A stretch of 64,000 nucleotides of DNA, from positions 186,001 to 250,000 of the forward strand of contig JAGAON010000007.1 in the NCBI GenBank assembly GCA_017623655.1, written 5' to 3'. This document shows, piece after piece, positions 18,701-26,611 of this stretch. Below the pieces are notes generated by a model. It worked only from the letters and a program-made list of their open reading frames with translations, was not told the DNA's origin and did not search any database. Each line of letters begins with the position of its first letter. Position 1 is the stretch's first letter. Source of the stretch: Prevotella sp. GTDB lineage: Bacteria > Bacteroidota > Bacteroidia > Bacteroidales > Bacteroidaceae. The position numbers and the translations under genes were made by a program.

Positions 18701-19103
18701 CATTCCCGCACAACTCCACCGCTTTGTCATACTCACCGGTTCTGGAATAATATACCGCAAGGGCGTTCATGGCGTTCGCCACATGACGTTCCTCGCAGAA
18801 ATTCTTTTGGCTTCTCAGGTCTATCACGCGCTGTCCCAGCTCTATCGCCTTGGCGTTGTTGCCACGATGGGCGGCATATTCCGCCCGGTAGGCAAGCATC
18901 CTTGTGTAGTCAAAGGACGGATTCTCCCCGCCGGCAAGGCTGCAATACAGTCCCGCAATGCTGTCGGCCTCCTGCAAACGGCCTTTCTTCACCGCCTTTT
19001 CCGCATTCTCCATCCATTCCGCAAGCCGTGAAGCCTGCTTGTCATCCGCGGCAAAACTTATGCAACAAAGGGCGAGAAGGATAATTATTGCATACTTTCT
19101 CAT
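15756..19103 (-). CDS. Exported TPR-CHAT caspase-like protease
   Basis: 1115 residues. An N-terminal signal peptide (MRKYAIIILLALCCISFAAD) is followed by about 500 residues of tetratricopeptide repeats (about 25-560, many AxxYxxxGxYxxA units), a helical linker, and a C-terminal CHAT domain (about 800-1115). The caspase-type dyad is visible: H951 in HVATHGF and C1028 in LSACRTG, and the domain ends with NPCYWAAFVM as usual for CHAT. CHAT proteins are cysteine peptidases or their relatives; most known ones act in the cytoplasm, so export is notable. It is the last gene of an OmpA-CHASE2-FecR-like-CHAT run, 12 bp after the FecR-like gene. Substrate unknown. Confidence 0.88.
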   Translation of the reverse strand: MRKYAIIILLALCCISFAADDKQASRLAEWMENAEKAVKKGRLQEADSIAGLYCSLAGGENPSFDYTRMLAYRAEYAAHRGNNAKAIELGQRVIDLRSQKNFCEERHVANAMNALAVYYSRTGEYDKAVELCGNAVKIFQKAAYKKDPQYAVVMANMGVFLSQRGNPGDEIQATKMCESALDKMEKGTMEYVNTMNNLAVCYAKSNNMAKADVMSKAALKAGKKIYANNKYAYAVMLANYSSRLANMRANSQAAQYADEAMELFRSEGHSNTLAFAKLLVNRGVIYTVQEKYDNSISLLDEALPLLQTIVGTTHPDYIRCVSELSLVYRKKGDLEKAEEYSNLISRQVVTEGANNAKYAHALSKQADLQTAAGNYRQAMETQSAALKIFRVLGNKENLATALNKLADIYIHSGDYTAAADSAKSAVEALGKDAKGVLLADINNTVAMAYYYMAHPDTARTYSETAINLYREQGDTLSSIYAKALANLALYNFTCGDTVRATAMAEKSKGILAAVLGAEHPDNASLLYNMARYYNDADSVKTQHYYHRALQLQMRTVRDNFSHLTSSEREMFWNMKSYIFKAAPAFVYTHHDNDSILTDAYNALLFTKGLLLNSEINFRNFLLNTGDSVLLAKYDRLEMLRHDIDAAYSLAPEERTAQVEEYTAEAAELEKQLVRGCKAFGDFMENLTGDFHEVADALKDDEMAVEFMNLDVKGMGDTYIALYLKKGWTSPKCRILFNTSDLEEIGVTNLSYSGARNTRDKIDALYRNGRLGQAVWGKLLPELDGVKTVYFAPAGQLYQLGVEYLPIDSGVTMSDRFLCHRLSSTKLIAGVKAKAAKAYTTAIFGGLVYDMNKEEIMEEHESFKDYVFEKADDFIADSVSIYDVAAIDFADTRAGDVVLGELPGTLVEAENIGKLLMQRDVPTNMFLQKQGTEEAFKSLDGRGLNLIHVATHGFSFAEGTAGGGNAFKFLLQENAGSNPLSRSGLLLSGASYALSGKKLPQGIEDGILTAREISLMDLSGAELVVLSACRTGAGEVKDDGVFGLQRGFKKAGAGTLIMSLWNVDDRATMMMMEEFYSALTSGLTKREAFNKAQASVRAQGFGNPCYWAAFVMLDDI

Positions 19104-19115
19104 CTCCAGAACCTT

Positions 19116-19646
19116 TTATTCCGCCTTGCCTGCTACCGGCTCGCATGACACGGCAACAGTGTCGCAAGGGACGGAAATGGTATCACAAGGGGCGGAAATA
19201 GAATCCTGTCCCTCCGGTTTCCCCGCCTGCAAGATGTCTTCAAGGTCACGGTATGTTGCAAAACCTATCACTCCCTTTGTGGAATGTGCGTCCGAACCAC
19301 TGAGCATTTTCTTGAACAAATGTATAATATATCTCTTGCTTAACTCTTCTACCGTAACCTTGCCGGTCCCGATAAGTTTATTAAGCACACCGCTGCAACT
19401 CGTCTTTATCTCGTAAGATTTACGTGGTTCCTTGCTAAGAAGCATTATACGCCCGTTCTGCGGAACCACTATCTTTGTGTCTCCTGTCAATACTTGCCGC
19501 CTTGCCACCGGTGTCTTTGCCTTCTTGTTCATAGTGACGACATTGCCGCTGACATCATACACATAATATTTCTGCGCCGACAGGCTGCCGCATGGGGCCA
19601 ATACTGCTATAATAAATAATGTGAATGCGAATATTACTCTCTGCAT
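19116..19646 (-). CDS. Small exported FecR-like protein with Cys heptad tail
   Basis: 176 residues with a signal peptide (to about LSAQ, residue 25). The region 25-95 (YYVYDVSGNVV, VLTGDTKIVVPQNGRIMLL) resembles the FecR-type or SH3-like fold used in cell-surface signalling, but the match is only by pattern. The C-terminus carries three tandem seven-residue units (DSISAPC, DTISVPC, DTVAVSC at residues 148-168), each ending in Cys. It lies 12 bp before the CHAT gene and 41 bp after the CHASE2 gene, so it is very likely part of the same system. Confidence 0.65.
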   Translation of the reverse strand: MQRVIFAFTLFIIAVLAPCGSLSAQKYYVYDVSGNVVTMNKKAKTPVARRQVLTGDTKIVVPQNGRIMLLSKEPRKSYEIKTSCSGVLNKLIGTGKVTVEELSKRYIIHLFKKMLSGSDAHSTKGVIGFATYRDLEDILQAGKPEGQDSISAPCDTISVPCDTVAVSCEPVAGKAE

Positions 19647-19687
19647 AATAATTTTTATAATGAATTGTTTGCTGTTATAACTACTTA

Positions 19688-20845
19688 CTAATTGTATAAT
19701 GAATTTTCGAATATTCCCCCGGGCATTGTTCTTGAATACGCCTTCACTACTGACGCATACAGGTTTCGTCCCTCCGCCACGAGCACCACGGGGGCGAGAA
19801 TCATCGCCATGGGGATGTTGTAGTCGTACTTTTCATACACCACATACGTAATCCAGGCTATCAACGCAAGCCAGATGAATGTGAGGAAACTGCTGAACAG
19901 TGTGGAGTTGCTCAACAGCACACCCATGAAACTTTTGCGGCTGCCTATGAAGCGAATCCAATAGAACTGCCACAACACGGTGATGAAACATATTATCACC
20001 GACAGAGCCATGAGACTGCCATCGTCTATCGTCTTTATATTCTTCTTTTCCAGCACGGTCTGTATGGAGTAGGCAAGTATCTTCAGTCCGGGGATCTTCC
20101 CCAACGGCGTAAGGTGCATATCGCTCTCTTCCGACATCATGCCTATCAGCACCAGCTTGTCTTTCAGCAGTTCCCTGTTTTCATACACATCGTCGCAACC
20201 AATGACGCTGAATTCCAGACGGCGGTAGTTTATCCTGTAATTCAGCGTCTTGTCCTCTACCGTTGCCGTGCTGTCATACAGTTCTGCCACCTGTGACACA
20301 AGCGAATACTGAGGCACGTTATCCAAGGTTTCCATCAGACGGAACTCGCGTACGCACTTCGTTGACATATCACCAGCGGCGTTGGTGAACCCATCCTTCA
20401 CGCCGTCAGAAACGAAGAAAGACCGCACCTGGCTGTTAAAGGTGTCGTTATGATAGTCTGTCAGTTTCTTGGCAAACACCGCCCCGGAGCTATCCGCCAC
20501 CTCCATAAGCAACGCGTCGGCTGCCTCGTCATAACTCTTTTTCTCGAATATCACGTCCACACCTATGGCTTTCGGAGAACAATCCTTCACCATATCTACG
20601 ACATTGGCTATTTCGTCCCTGTCATACAGTTTTGTTATGTCAACAATGACCACGTCACTGCTGTATTCCATCGGGCGGTCGCTGTCCCAGTCTATCTGAT
20701 AGTACATATCCGAAAGCGAGAAATCACGCACGGCATGGGCAATAGGGCTGAGGAACTTGATGTTGAACGAGAGCCACAGAAGCACTCCGAGCAGCAGCAT
20801 TGTCAAGGCCGTCACGATGATATGGTCAAAAAATCTTATCTTCAT
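19688..20845 (-). CDS. CHASE2-domain membrane sensor without output domain
   Basis: 385 residues. One N-terminal membrane span (about 8-27), a large extracytoplasmic CHASE2 domain (about 28-275, with VVIVDITKLYDRDE, AIGVDVIFEKKSYDEAADALL and KLVLIGMMSEESDMHLTPLG, all CHASE2 hallmarks), then three closely spaced spans (about 279-300, 310-335, 344-362). Unlike sensor kinases or cyclases with CHASE2, it has no catalytic cytoplasmic domain; only about 25 residues follow the last span. The signal must pass to another protein, plausibly the neighbouring FecR-like or CHAT protein. Confidence 0.85.
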   Translation of the reverse strand: MKIRFFDHIIVTALTMLLLGVLLWLSFNIKFLSPIAHAVRDFSLSDMYYQIDWDSDRPMEYSSDVVIVDITKLYDRDEIANVVDMVKDCSPKAIGVDVIFEKKSYDEAADALLMEVADSSGAVFAKKLTDYHNDTFNSQVRSFFVSDGVKDGFTNAAGDMSTKCVREFRLMETLDNVPQYSLVSQVAELYDSTATVEDKTLNYRINYRRLEFSVIGCDDVYENRELLKDKLVLIGMMSEESDMHLTPLGKIPGLKILAYSIQTVLEKKNIKTIDDGSLMALSVIICFITVLWQFYWIRFIGSRKSFMGVLLSNSTLFSSFLTFIWLALIAWITYVVYEKYDYNIPMAMILAPVVLVAEGRNLYASVVKAYSRTMPGGIFENSLYN

Positions 20846-20905
20846 GGCTAATATATTACACGCCGTCCCAATCGCAGAGGACAGCGGACTGATACCAGAA
20901 ATTAA

Positions 20906-20927
20906 GCTCCCGGAATATTCCGGGAGC
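20906..20927 (-). terminator. Hairpin after the OmpA-like gene
   Basis: Perfect palindrome GCTCCCGGAATATTCCGGGAGC, 17 bp past the OmpA stop, followed by TTAATTT on the coding strand. It would attenuate rather than fully separate the OmpA gene from the CHASE2 gene, 98 bp downstream. Confidence 0.6.
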
Positions 20928-20943
20928 CCACATTACTATTTTA

Positions 20944-22080
20944 TTACTTGTCGTTATCTCCTAAGGAGGTACCGATAACAACCCTGTTCTTGTCGTTGTC
21001 CTTGAACGGCTGCTCGCTGTCGCCCTTGAAATCTATGGAGATACGCTCCTTGGCAATGCCATACTGCCCTGTCAATATCTCCGATATGCTGTTGGCGCGC
21101 TTCTCTGATATTGCGCGGTTGATAGTCTTCGTACCAGTGCCTGCGTCAGCATAACCGGTCAGTACCACTTTCGCTTCCGGGTGTTGCTTCATCCAGTCGG
21201 CTATGTTCTTCACCGCCGGCTTGTACTGTTCCTTCACCTTTGAGGAGTTTATGTCGAAGAACACCTCCTCGCGCAGCGGCTTAACCTTCTCCACAACAGG
21301 CTTCACAACCTCCGGCTTGGGTTTCTTCTCGTCAGCCACCACCATGTCAGACTTTGCCAACGAGCCGGCATTGCGCGCATCATTGTAATCCATACCCGCC
21401 AATGCACTGCCTGTATCGCTCTCCCTCTTCTTCTTGAATCCGAACTTGTAGGCCACGCCAAGCAGAGCCGTAGCCTGCCAGTCAGAAGAGTTGCTGCTCT
21501 TCATGTTGAAGCGGTCAGGCATATTGTTGGCGGCCAGCTCAAGGTTTACGCCTATGTGCTTGGTCACGTTGTACTCCAACTGCACTCCCGCCCTTAAATT
21601 ATACACGAAGCAGTTGTCGCGCCATGTCTTGAAAGAAGAGAGATACTCGGCCTTGCCTTCGCGGTCCCAAGTGTAGCCTACTCCGAGTCCTGCCACAAGG
21701 ATTACATTGAGCGGGTGTACCCGTTTCGGTGATATGATGTTGGAAAGGTTGACCAACAAGTCAATGTCCGTCGTGATGTACTTGAAATCAGACATTACGT
21801 CATCGCGGTTAATGTCCTTGTATCCCGCCTTGCTCTTGAAACCCTGCACGTTCAGGCGAGTACCTATTACAGGAGAAAAGAAACGGCCTACCGACACAGC
21901 TCCTATCGGGGTCACAAGGTTGTTGAACGAATTGTTAGAGAATGTGACCTGAGCACCTCCGGCCAGTCCGACAAATGTGTAGGGATATGGCTCATAGTCC
22001 CTCCCGTTTTCTTGTGCGGCCGCTATCTGCATAAACATCGCCGACAAAAGAAACAATAAACACTTTTTCATAATTTCCAT
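20944..22080 (-). CDS. OmpA-family outer membrane protein
   Basis: 378 residues; the true start may be the Met at residue 4 (MKKCLLF), giving a normal signal peptide ending AAAQE. Residues about 30-215 form a predicted outer-membrane beta-barrel (alternating strands with terminal Phe/Tyr), followed by a Lys/Glu/Pro-rich linker (about 220-265) and an OmpA-C peptidoglycan-binding domain (about 268-378, with VFFDINSSKVKEQ, TGYADAGTGTKTINRAISEK RANSI). It heads the CHASE2-CHAT gene set on the same strand. A general envelope-anchoring role is likely; involvement in the set is inferred from order and shared flanking repeats. Confidence 0.88.
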   Translation of the reverse strand: MEIMKKCLLFLLSAMFMQIAAAQENGRDYEPYPYTFVGLAGGAQVTFSNNSFNNLVTPIGAVSVGRFFSPVIGTRLNVQGFKSKAGYKDINRDDVMSDFKYITTDIDLLVNLSNIISPKRVHPLNVILVAGLGVGYTWDREGKAEYLSSFKTWRDNCFVYNLRAGVQLEYNVTKHIGVNLELAANNMPDRFNMKSSNSSDWQATALLGVAYKFGFKKKRESDTGSALAGMDYNDARNAGSLAKSDMVVADEKKPKPEVVKPVVEKVKPLREEVFFDINSSKVKEQYKPAVKNIADWMKQHPEAKVVLTGYADAGTGTKTINRAISEKRANSISEILTGQYGIAKERISIDFKGDSEQPFKDNDKNRVVIGTSLGDNDK

Positions 22081-22120
22081 TGAATTAAGACATAATTTCC
22101 ATTAAATTAGAATCTGTTTG

Positions 22121-22128
22121 CAAAGTTA
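22121..22128 (-). promoter_or_regulatory. -7 element upstream of the OmpA-like gene
   Basis: TAACTTTG on the minus strand, 41 bp before the OmpA start, fits the Bacteroidetes -7 box. No TTTG lies at the consensus -33 distance. Confidence 0.5.
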
Positions 22129-22250
22129 GCAAAAAAATATCACGCCCGCAATTCAAAAAAAAAAAAAAAATAGACTAATTTTTGTTAACGCACTATTGAC
22201 GGTGCCACAACATGGACATTAACCATCAATTCACCATAGAAAAGTAGGCA

Positions 22251-22405
22251 AAGTATCACATCGTCTCAATAAACATACATGAGACTATGACAGGGAGACG
22301 ATGAGGTTCATCGTCTCTACACGGCGGATATGATGACGCATAAGCATACATGGCAGTTGCAAGGCAAGGATGCCGTGCCTGCTTTCGCGGCTGTGAAAGC
22401 GGCGA
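22251..22405. repeat. Truncated family A pair plus shared tail segment
   Basis: The left palindrome has lost its first half (only CACATCGTCTCA remains), the right one is complete (22295-22322). The following 85 bp match 15645-15735 in the same orientation. Part of the 713 bp non-coding region 22081-22793, which holds repeats A, C, B and a terminator but no gene. Confidence 0.8.
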
Positions 22406-22446
22406 AGAGTGACATTATCTTCACGACCGGTATCAAGACAAACGGT

Positions 22447-22527
22447 AAAAGGGTGCTGATTACAGTGTAATATGGTGCAGATTACGTTACAATCAGCACC
22501 ATATTACACTGTAATCAGCACCCTTTT
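22447..22527. repeat. Family C repeat
   Basis: Nearly perfect inverted repeat beginning AAAAGGGTGCTGATTACAGT and ending with its complement. Built from four GGTGC(T/A)GATTAC words. Confidence 0.85.
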
Positions 22528-22560
22528 GCAACGCCCTTTGTAACGCATTGGATGGCAACG

Positions 22561-22665
22561 CTTTGTAGGGACGCACCTTGGTGCGTCCGGATTACAGCAT
22601 CGGCACGTCCGGATTGTTGCATTTCCCCACAACGGCGGACGCACCAAGGTGCGTCCCTACAACGC
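22561..22665. repeat. Family B palindromic repeat pair
   Basis: Outer arms CTTTGTAGGGACGCACC and GGTGCGTCCCTACAACG, each palindromic. Direct copy of the island at 15401-15504. A further lone half-unit lies at 22742-22768 (GGCGGACGCACCAAGGTGCG). Confidence 0.85.
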
Positions 22666-22689
22666 GGATGGGGACAACCGGCACCAATA

Positions 22690-22735
22690 AAAACAGCAGA
22701 AGGTCGCAGATTACAGTGTAATCTGCGACCTTCTG
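22690..22735 (-). terminator. Terminator of the left xylan operon
   Basis: A perfect 39-bp palindrome (22697-22735, arms CAGAAGGTCGCAGATTACA) is followed by CTGTTTTTATT on the minus strand. It lies 58 bp past the stop of the last gene of the minus-strand xylan operon. Confidence 0.75.
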
Positions 22736-22793
22736 TCATTGGCGGACGCACCAAGGTGCGCCCCTACATTTCCGTTAACTGCCTTTCCGATGG

Positions 22794-23792
22794 CTATCCC
22801 TCTATCGTCTGTATCGTGCCGTCGGCATTGTAATGCAGCTCACATACCTTGAGGGAACGGAGCCATGTCTTGCCGGAAGGTACGGAATCGTGGTGGAACA
22901 GATACCATTTTCCCTTGAACTCCACGATGCAGTGGTGCGTGGTCCAGCCGGCCTTGACGGGTGTCAGTATCACTCCCTTATAGGTAAATGGACCGTATGG
23001 GTTGTCACTCACGGCGTAGCAGATGAGGTGCGTGTCGCCGGTGGAGTATGAAAGATAGTACTTGCCGTTGTACTTATGCACCCAGCTTGCCTCGAAGAAG
23101 CGGTGCGGGTCGTTGGCTTTCAGCGGCTCGCCGTTCTCGTCAACCACATAGACGGGTTTCGGTTCCTCGGCAAAGCCTAACATATCGTCTGACAGGCGTA
23201 CCACTCTTGAGGGCAACGCCTGTGCTTCTCCCTCGGGAAGGCAGGCGTTTTCCAGCGCCTTGTTGTCGCGGTAACGCTGCAGCTGACCGCCCCAGAGACC
23301 GCCGAAGTAGAAGTAATAGGCCGGTTTTCCGTTGTCATCGGCCGGCACGTCGTCTTTCAATACGGCCACGTCGATGGAGTATGAGCCGCGAATCGGGTCG
23401 GGCTGCGGTATGAACGGCCCTTCCGGAGTGTCGCTTACGGCCACGCCGAAGCGGAAGATGTCGTTTCTGTCCTTCAGCGGGAAGTAGAGATAGTACTTGC
23501 CGTCCTTCTCCTGCACGTCGCAGTCCCACAGCTGTCGGCCTGCCCACGGTATGTCGCTGACACGCAATATCACGCCGTGGTCTTCCAGTTGTTTCTCTCC
23601 ACGCACTACGGCTTCAAGGTCATCGGTGGAGAAGACATGATAGTCGTTCATGTCGAAGTGGTCGCCGTTGTCGTTTTCGGCTATTCCTGACTCCCTGTCG
23701 TGTGACGGATAGATGTATAGTCTGCCGTTCCAGACGTGAACGGACGGGTCTGCCATGTAGTCATTCGGCACGAGATAATGTTTTCCTGTCAT
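22794..23792 (-). CDS. GH43 glycosidase, cytoplasmic (beta-xylosidase or arabinofuranosidase)
   Basis: 332 residues, a five-bladed propeller GH43 without a signal peptide, so it acts in the cytoplasm on imported oligosaccharides. Catalytic triad visible: D15 (YMADPSVHV), D141 (SYSIDVAV) and E234 (RFFEASWVHKYNGKYYLSYS). The sequence type (HYLVPNDYMADPSVHVWNGR) is that of GH43 subfamily 1. It is the last gene of the operon, 24 bp after the GH10 gene, and is followed by a strong terminator. This gene order (GH43_1, GH10, GPH transporter, GH67) is a known xylan cluster of gut Bacteroidetes. Confidence 0.92.
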   Translation of the reverse strand: MTGKHYLVPNDYMADPSVHVWNGRLYIYPSHDRESGIAENDNGDHFDMNDYHVFSTDDLEAVVRGEKQLEDHGVILRVSDIPWAGRQLWDCDVQEKDGKYYLYFPLKDRNDIFRFGVAVSDTPEGPFIPQPDPIRGSYSIDVAVLKDDVPADDNGKPAYYFYFGGLWGGQLQRYRDNKALENACLPEGEAQALPSRVVRLSDDMLGFAEEPKPVYVVDENGEPLKANDPHRFFEASWVHKYNGKYYLSYSTGDTHLICYAVSDNPYGPFTYKGVILTPVKAGWTTHHCIVEFKGKWYLFHHDSVPSGKTWLRSLKVCELHYNADGTIQTIEG

Positions 23793-23816
23793 AAATTATA
23801 AGTTATTAGTGATTTA

Positions 23817-24983
23817 TTATCTGTTATTTACAAGCTCCACAAGTTTCTTCACCGTGGGCTTAGGCGTGTTGTCGCGGCTGAACAATGTGGCGTAATCGGT
23901 GCGTCCGCGCACGGGGAAGTCGTTGCGCCAGCTGTTCGCGTCGTTGAAACACCAGAAGCCTACACGCAGCACGTTCTCCTTGTTGCGCATGAGCATACGG
24001 AAGAAGTCCACCCAGAAGTCGTCGGCCTTCTTCTGCACTGACGCCGGAAGGGCTTTCTTGTATGGGTTCATCTTCTCGTCATACTGGAACTTGTCGGATA
24101 TGTTTGCGCCGGAGAATCCGTATGGATTGGGCAGCACAGACAAGTCAAGTTCGGTGAATTGTGAAGGCAGTCCCAGCTCACGCTTGATGGTCTGCATGGT
24201 GGTTTCGTACTGGCTCACATAGTCGGCTTCACCAAGTATGAGGTGACCTTGCAGTCCTATGGCGGTAATCGGCATTCCTTTGGCTATCAAAGGCTTGAAG
24301 AAATCCACGACACCTTTGACCTTTGACGCCTTGTTCATGGAGTAGTCGTTGTAGTAAAGCTCTACCGTCGGGTCGGCCTCATGGGCATACTGGAAGGCAA
24401 GCGGTATGAAGTCCTCGCCGAGTATCTTGTAGAACTTGCTCTTGCGCAGCGTGCCGTCATCCTCAAAGGCTTCGTTTACCACGTCCCATGCCTCCACCTT
24501 GCCACGGAAATGTCCGAGGATGGTGAAGATATGCTCCCTGATTCTCTTTTTCAGCAACTCGGGAGAAGCCTGCTTACCGTCCTTGTCCACGAAGAACCAG
24601 TCCGGGCATTGCGAGTGCCATATAAGGCAATGCCCCACCACGTGCAGCCCGTTGGCAAGGGCTTTGTCCACGAACTGGTCGGCAAGCGTAAAGTCATACA
24701 CGCCTTCCTTGGGGTGCACCACTTCGCTTTTCATGCAGTTTTCCGCCACGACCCAGTTGTACTGGCTGGCGATTATAGGGAAGTTCTCGGTCTGGTCCCT
24801 GCCTGTAAAGCCCGTAATGTCGAACTTACTGCGTTTCTGTTCTTCCGTTCCCACTTCCCATTGATTGACACTTACTCCCATACGCCAATAGTCTTTGTAC
24901 GCCTCTTTCAGCGTCTGCGCCTGACAGGCGGGGAGTCCTGACCACAAAGCCAGCATGCAAATAGCCAATGTTTTCAATTTCAT
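23817..24983 (-). CDS. GH10 endo-1,4-beta-xylanase
   Basis: 388 residues: exported (signal sequence to about residue 23; Cys20 in LPAC might be lipidated) and a single GH10 barrel of normal length. Family motifs: GHCLIWHSQ, the acid/base E171 in WDVVNEAF, and the nucleophile E278 in QFTELDLS. It cleaves internal xylan linkages at the surface or in the periplasm. It lies 57 bp after the transporter gene and 24 bp before the cytoplasmic GH43. Confidence 0.96.
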   Translation of the reverse strand: MKLKTLAICMLALWSGLPACQAQTLKEAYKDYWRMGVSVNQWEVGTEEQKRSKFDITGFTGRDQTENFPIIASQYNWVVAENCMKSEVVHPKEGVYDFTLADQFVDKALANGLHVVGHCLIWHSQCPDWFFVDKDGKQASPELLKKRIREHIFTILGHFRGKVEAWDVVNEAFEDDGTLRKSKFYKILGEDFIPLAFQYAHEADPTVELYYNDYSMNKASKVKGVVDFFKPLIAKGMPITAIGLQGHLILGEADYVSQYETTMQTIKRELGLPSQFTELDLSVLPNPYGFSGANISDKFQYDEKMNPYKKALPASVQKKADDFWVDFFRMLMRNKENVLRVGFWCFNDANSWRNDFPVRGRTDYATLFSRDNTPKPTVKKLVELVNNR

Positions 24984-25040
24984 AATTTTTCTTTTTGTTT
25001 TGTTTTCGGTTATAGTCTGTTGGTCATTGTTATCCGGGCA

Positions 25041-26441
25041 TCAGCCGTTTCTTTCCTCTATCTCCTTGTTTATCTCGTCGATACGCTCGTCCGTGAGCTC
25101 GTATTTGGATATAATGAACATGGCAAGGCCAAGGAGTATCGCCGGAATGACACACACCAGCCAGCGTATTCCCTCCTGCGCCATTACAGGCTGCGCCTCC
25201 AAGTCATTCATGAAATACGCTCCCGCGGCATTGCCTACGGACATCATGGCGAAGGCGGTGATGAAGAACAACGCCACGACACGCAGCGGACGGTTGTGGA
25301 AGAACTCCATCCACAGGTCGCTGATCTTGACGTTTTTCGTGTCACTCTCGTCCATAACGACACGCTCCTTGGTCTGCGTGAAGCAGAAAACGAGCAGCGC
25401 GAAGCCTACAAGGGCATAGATAAGCATGGCGTAGAACCATGCGTTCGGGTCGTTGGGCAATGTGCTCTCGCCCTGAGCGGTAGGCTGATAGCCCGTGAAA
25501 GCGAGCACTGCGCCGGGCACTACGCCGCCAAGCGCCATGCCGGCCTTGTAGAATATGCCTGTAAGGGCGTTCACTATGCCGGCGATTCGCTTGCCGGAGG
25601 TATATTCGGAATAGGAGATTACCTCGGGAATGAGCGCCCACATATATCCGGTCGCCACGATTACGCCGGTCGATTTGATGAACTGCGCGATATACACAAG
25701 CGTGATGTTCTCCGCAACTGTGCCCACCTTGCTTATTATATACAGCATCGCCATGCCTATTATGGCAACGGAAAGGAAGATGTAGAACATATTTTTCTTG
25801 CCCACCTTACGCTTTATGGCAGGCACAAGAGGCATGAATATGAAGGAAGGAAGCGAGCCCAATCCCATGAACAGCGCCATCTCGATAGGCAGGTTGCCGG
25901 CCGGAGCGGCGAGAATGGCCACGAGTATCGGCACGCCTGCACTGACAGCGAGGCCTCCGCAGTTAGCCATGAACATACGGACGGACGTCAGTATCGTTAT
26001 CTCGTCGGTGTCACGGGTGAGTGATGAGTTAAGCGCGCCGTATGGAACATTAATGAGTGTGTAGAGCATTGACAGCCCGACGTACGTCACGTATGCGTAG
26101 ATAAGCGACCCGGAGAAACCGTCCCAGAAGCAAAGTATGGCAAGTCCGGTGAGGGGGATGCCCGCCAGCACGAGGTAAGAGCGGTATTTGCCCCAGCGGG
26201 GATTGTGTTTGTCAACGTAAGTTCCCACGAGCGGGTCCCACAATACATCGACAAGGCGGACCACAAGGAACATGGTTGCGGCGGAACCGGCATCAAGTCC
26301 GTAAATGTCCGTGTAGAAAAAGAGGAGGTACATACAGATGGTCTGATAGATAAGGTTCTGCGCAAGGTCGCCTGAACCAAAGCCAATGCGTTGTAACCAT
26401 GTCAGCTTATAAAAGCCTTTGGATTGGGATGTTGTTTGCAT
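25041..26441 (-). CDS. GPH-family sugar:cation symporter (xylooligosaccharide)
   Basis: 466 residues, about 12 membrane spans, glycoside-pentoside-hexuronide family. The signature segment DVLWDPLVGTYVDKHNPRWG and the start FGSGDLAQNLIYQ are typical. In xylan loci of Bacteroidetes this transporter moves xylose oligomers from periplasm to cytoplasm; the flanking GH10, GH43 and GH67 genes support that substrate, but it is inferred. It has a C-terminal charged tail (INKEIEERNG). A family F repeat separates it from the GH67 gene upstream. Confidence 0.93.
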   Translation of the reverse strand: MQTTSQSKGFYKLTWLQRIGFGSGDLAQNLIYQTICMYLLFFYTDIYGLDAGSAATMFLVVRLVDVLWDPLVGTYVDKHNPRWGKYRSYLVLAGIPLTGLAILCFWDGFSGSLIYAYVTYVGLSMLYTLINVPYGALNSSLTRDTDEITILTSVRMFMANCGGLAVSAGVPILVAILAAPAGNLPIEMALFMGLGSLPSFIFMPLVPAIKRKVGKKNMFYIFLSVAIIGMAMLYIISKVGTVAENITLVYIAQFIKSTGVIVATGYMWALIPEVISYSEYTSGKRIAGIVNALTGIFYKAGMALGGVVPGAVLAFTGYQPTAQGESTLPNDPNAWFYAMLIYALVGFALLVFCFTQTKERVVMDESDTKNVKISDLWMEFFHNRPLRVVALFFITAFAMMSVGNAAGAYFMNDLEAQPVMAQEGIRWLVCVIPAILLGLAMFIISKYELTDERIDEINKEIEERNG

Positions 26442-26456
26442 AGAATTAAGTTTAAG

Positions 26457-26611
26457 TCCCCTCCCTGTCCCTCCCCGAGGGGAAGGAGATGGTATGCGGG
26501 GGATGGTTTGGTTTATTTGTTATTGTATTTATTCTGTCGATAGGCCGTTACATATCACAAAGCTCTCTTTCCCTATTACCGCCCTCCCCTCGGGGAGGGA
26601 CGAGGAGGGGG
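26457..26611. repeat. Family F repeat (C/G-tract inverted repeat)
   Basis: Left end CCCCTCCCTGTCCCTCCCCG then AGGGGAAGG; right end CCCTCCCCTCGGGGAGGGAC then GAGGAGGGGG. Each end is a small palindrome and the two ends are inverted to each other, about 85 bp apart. The right end abuts the GH67 stop codon (CTA at 26612-26614 on the plus strand). Confidence 0.8.
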
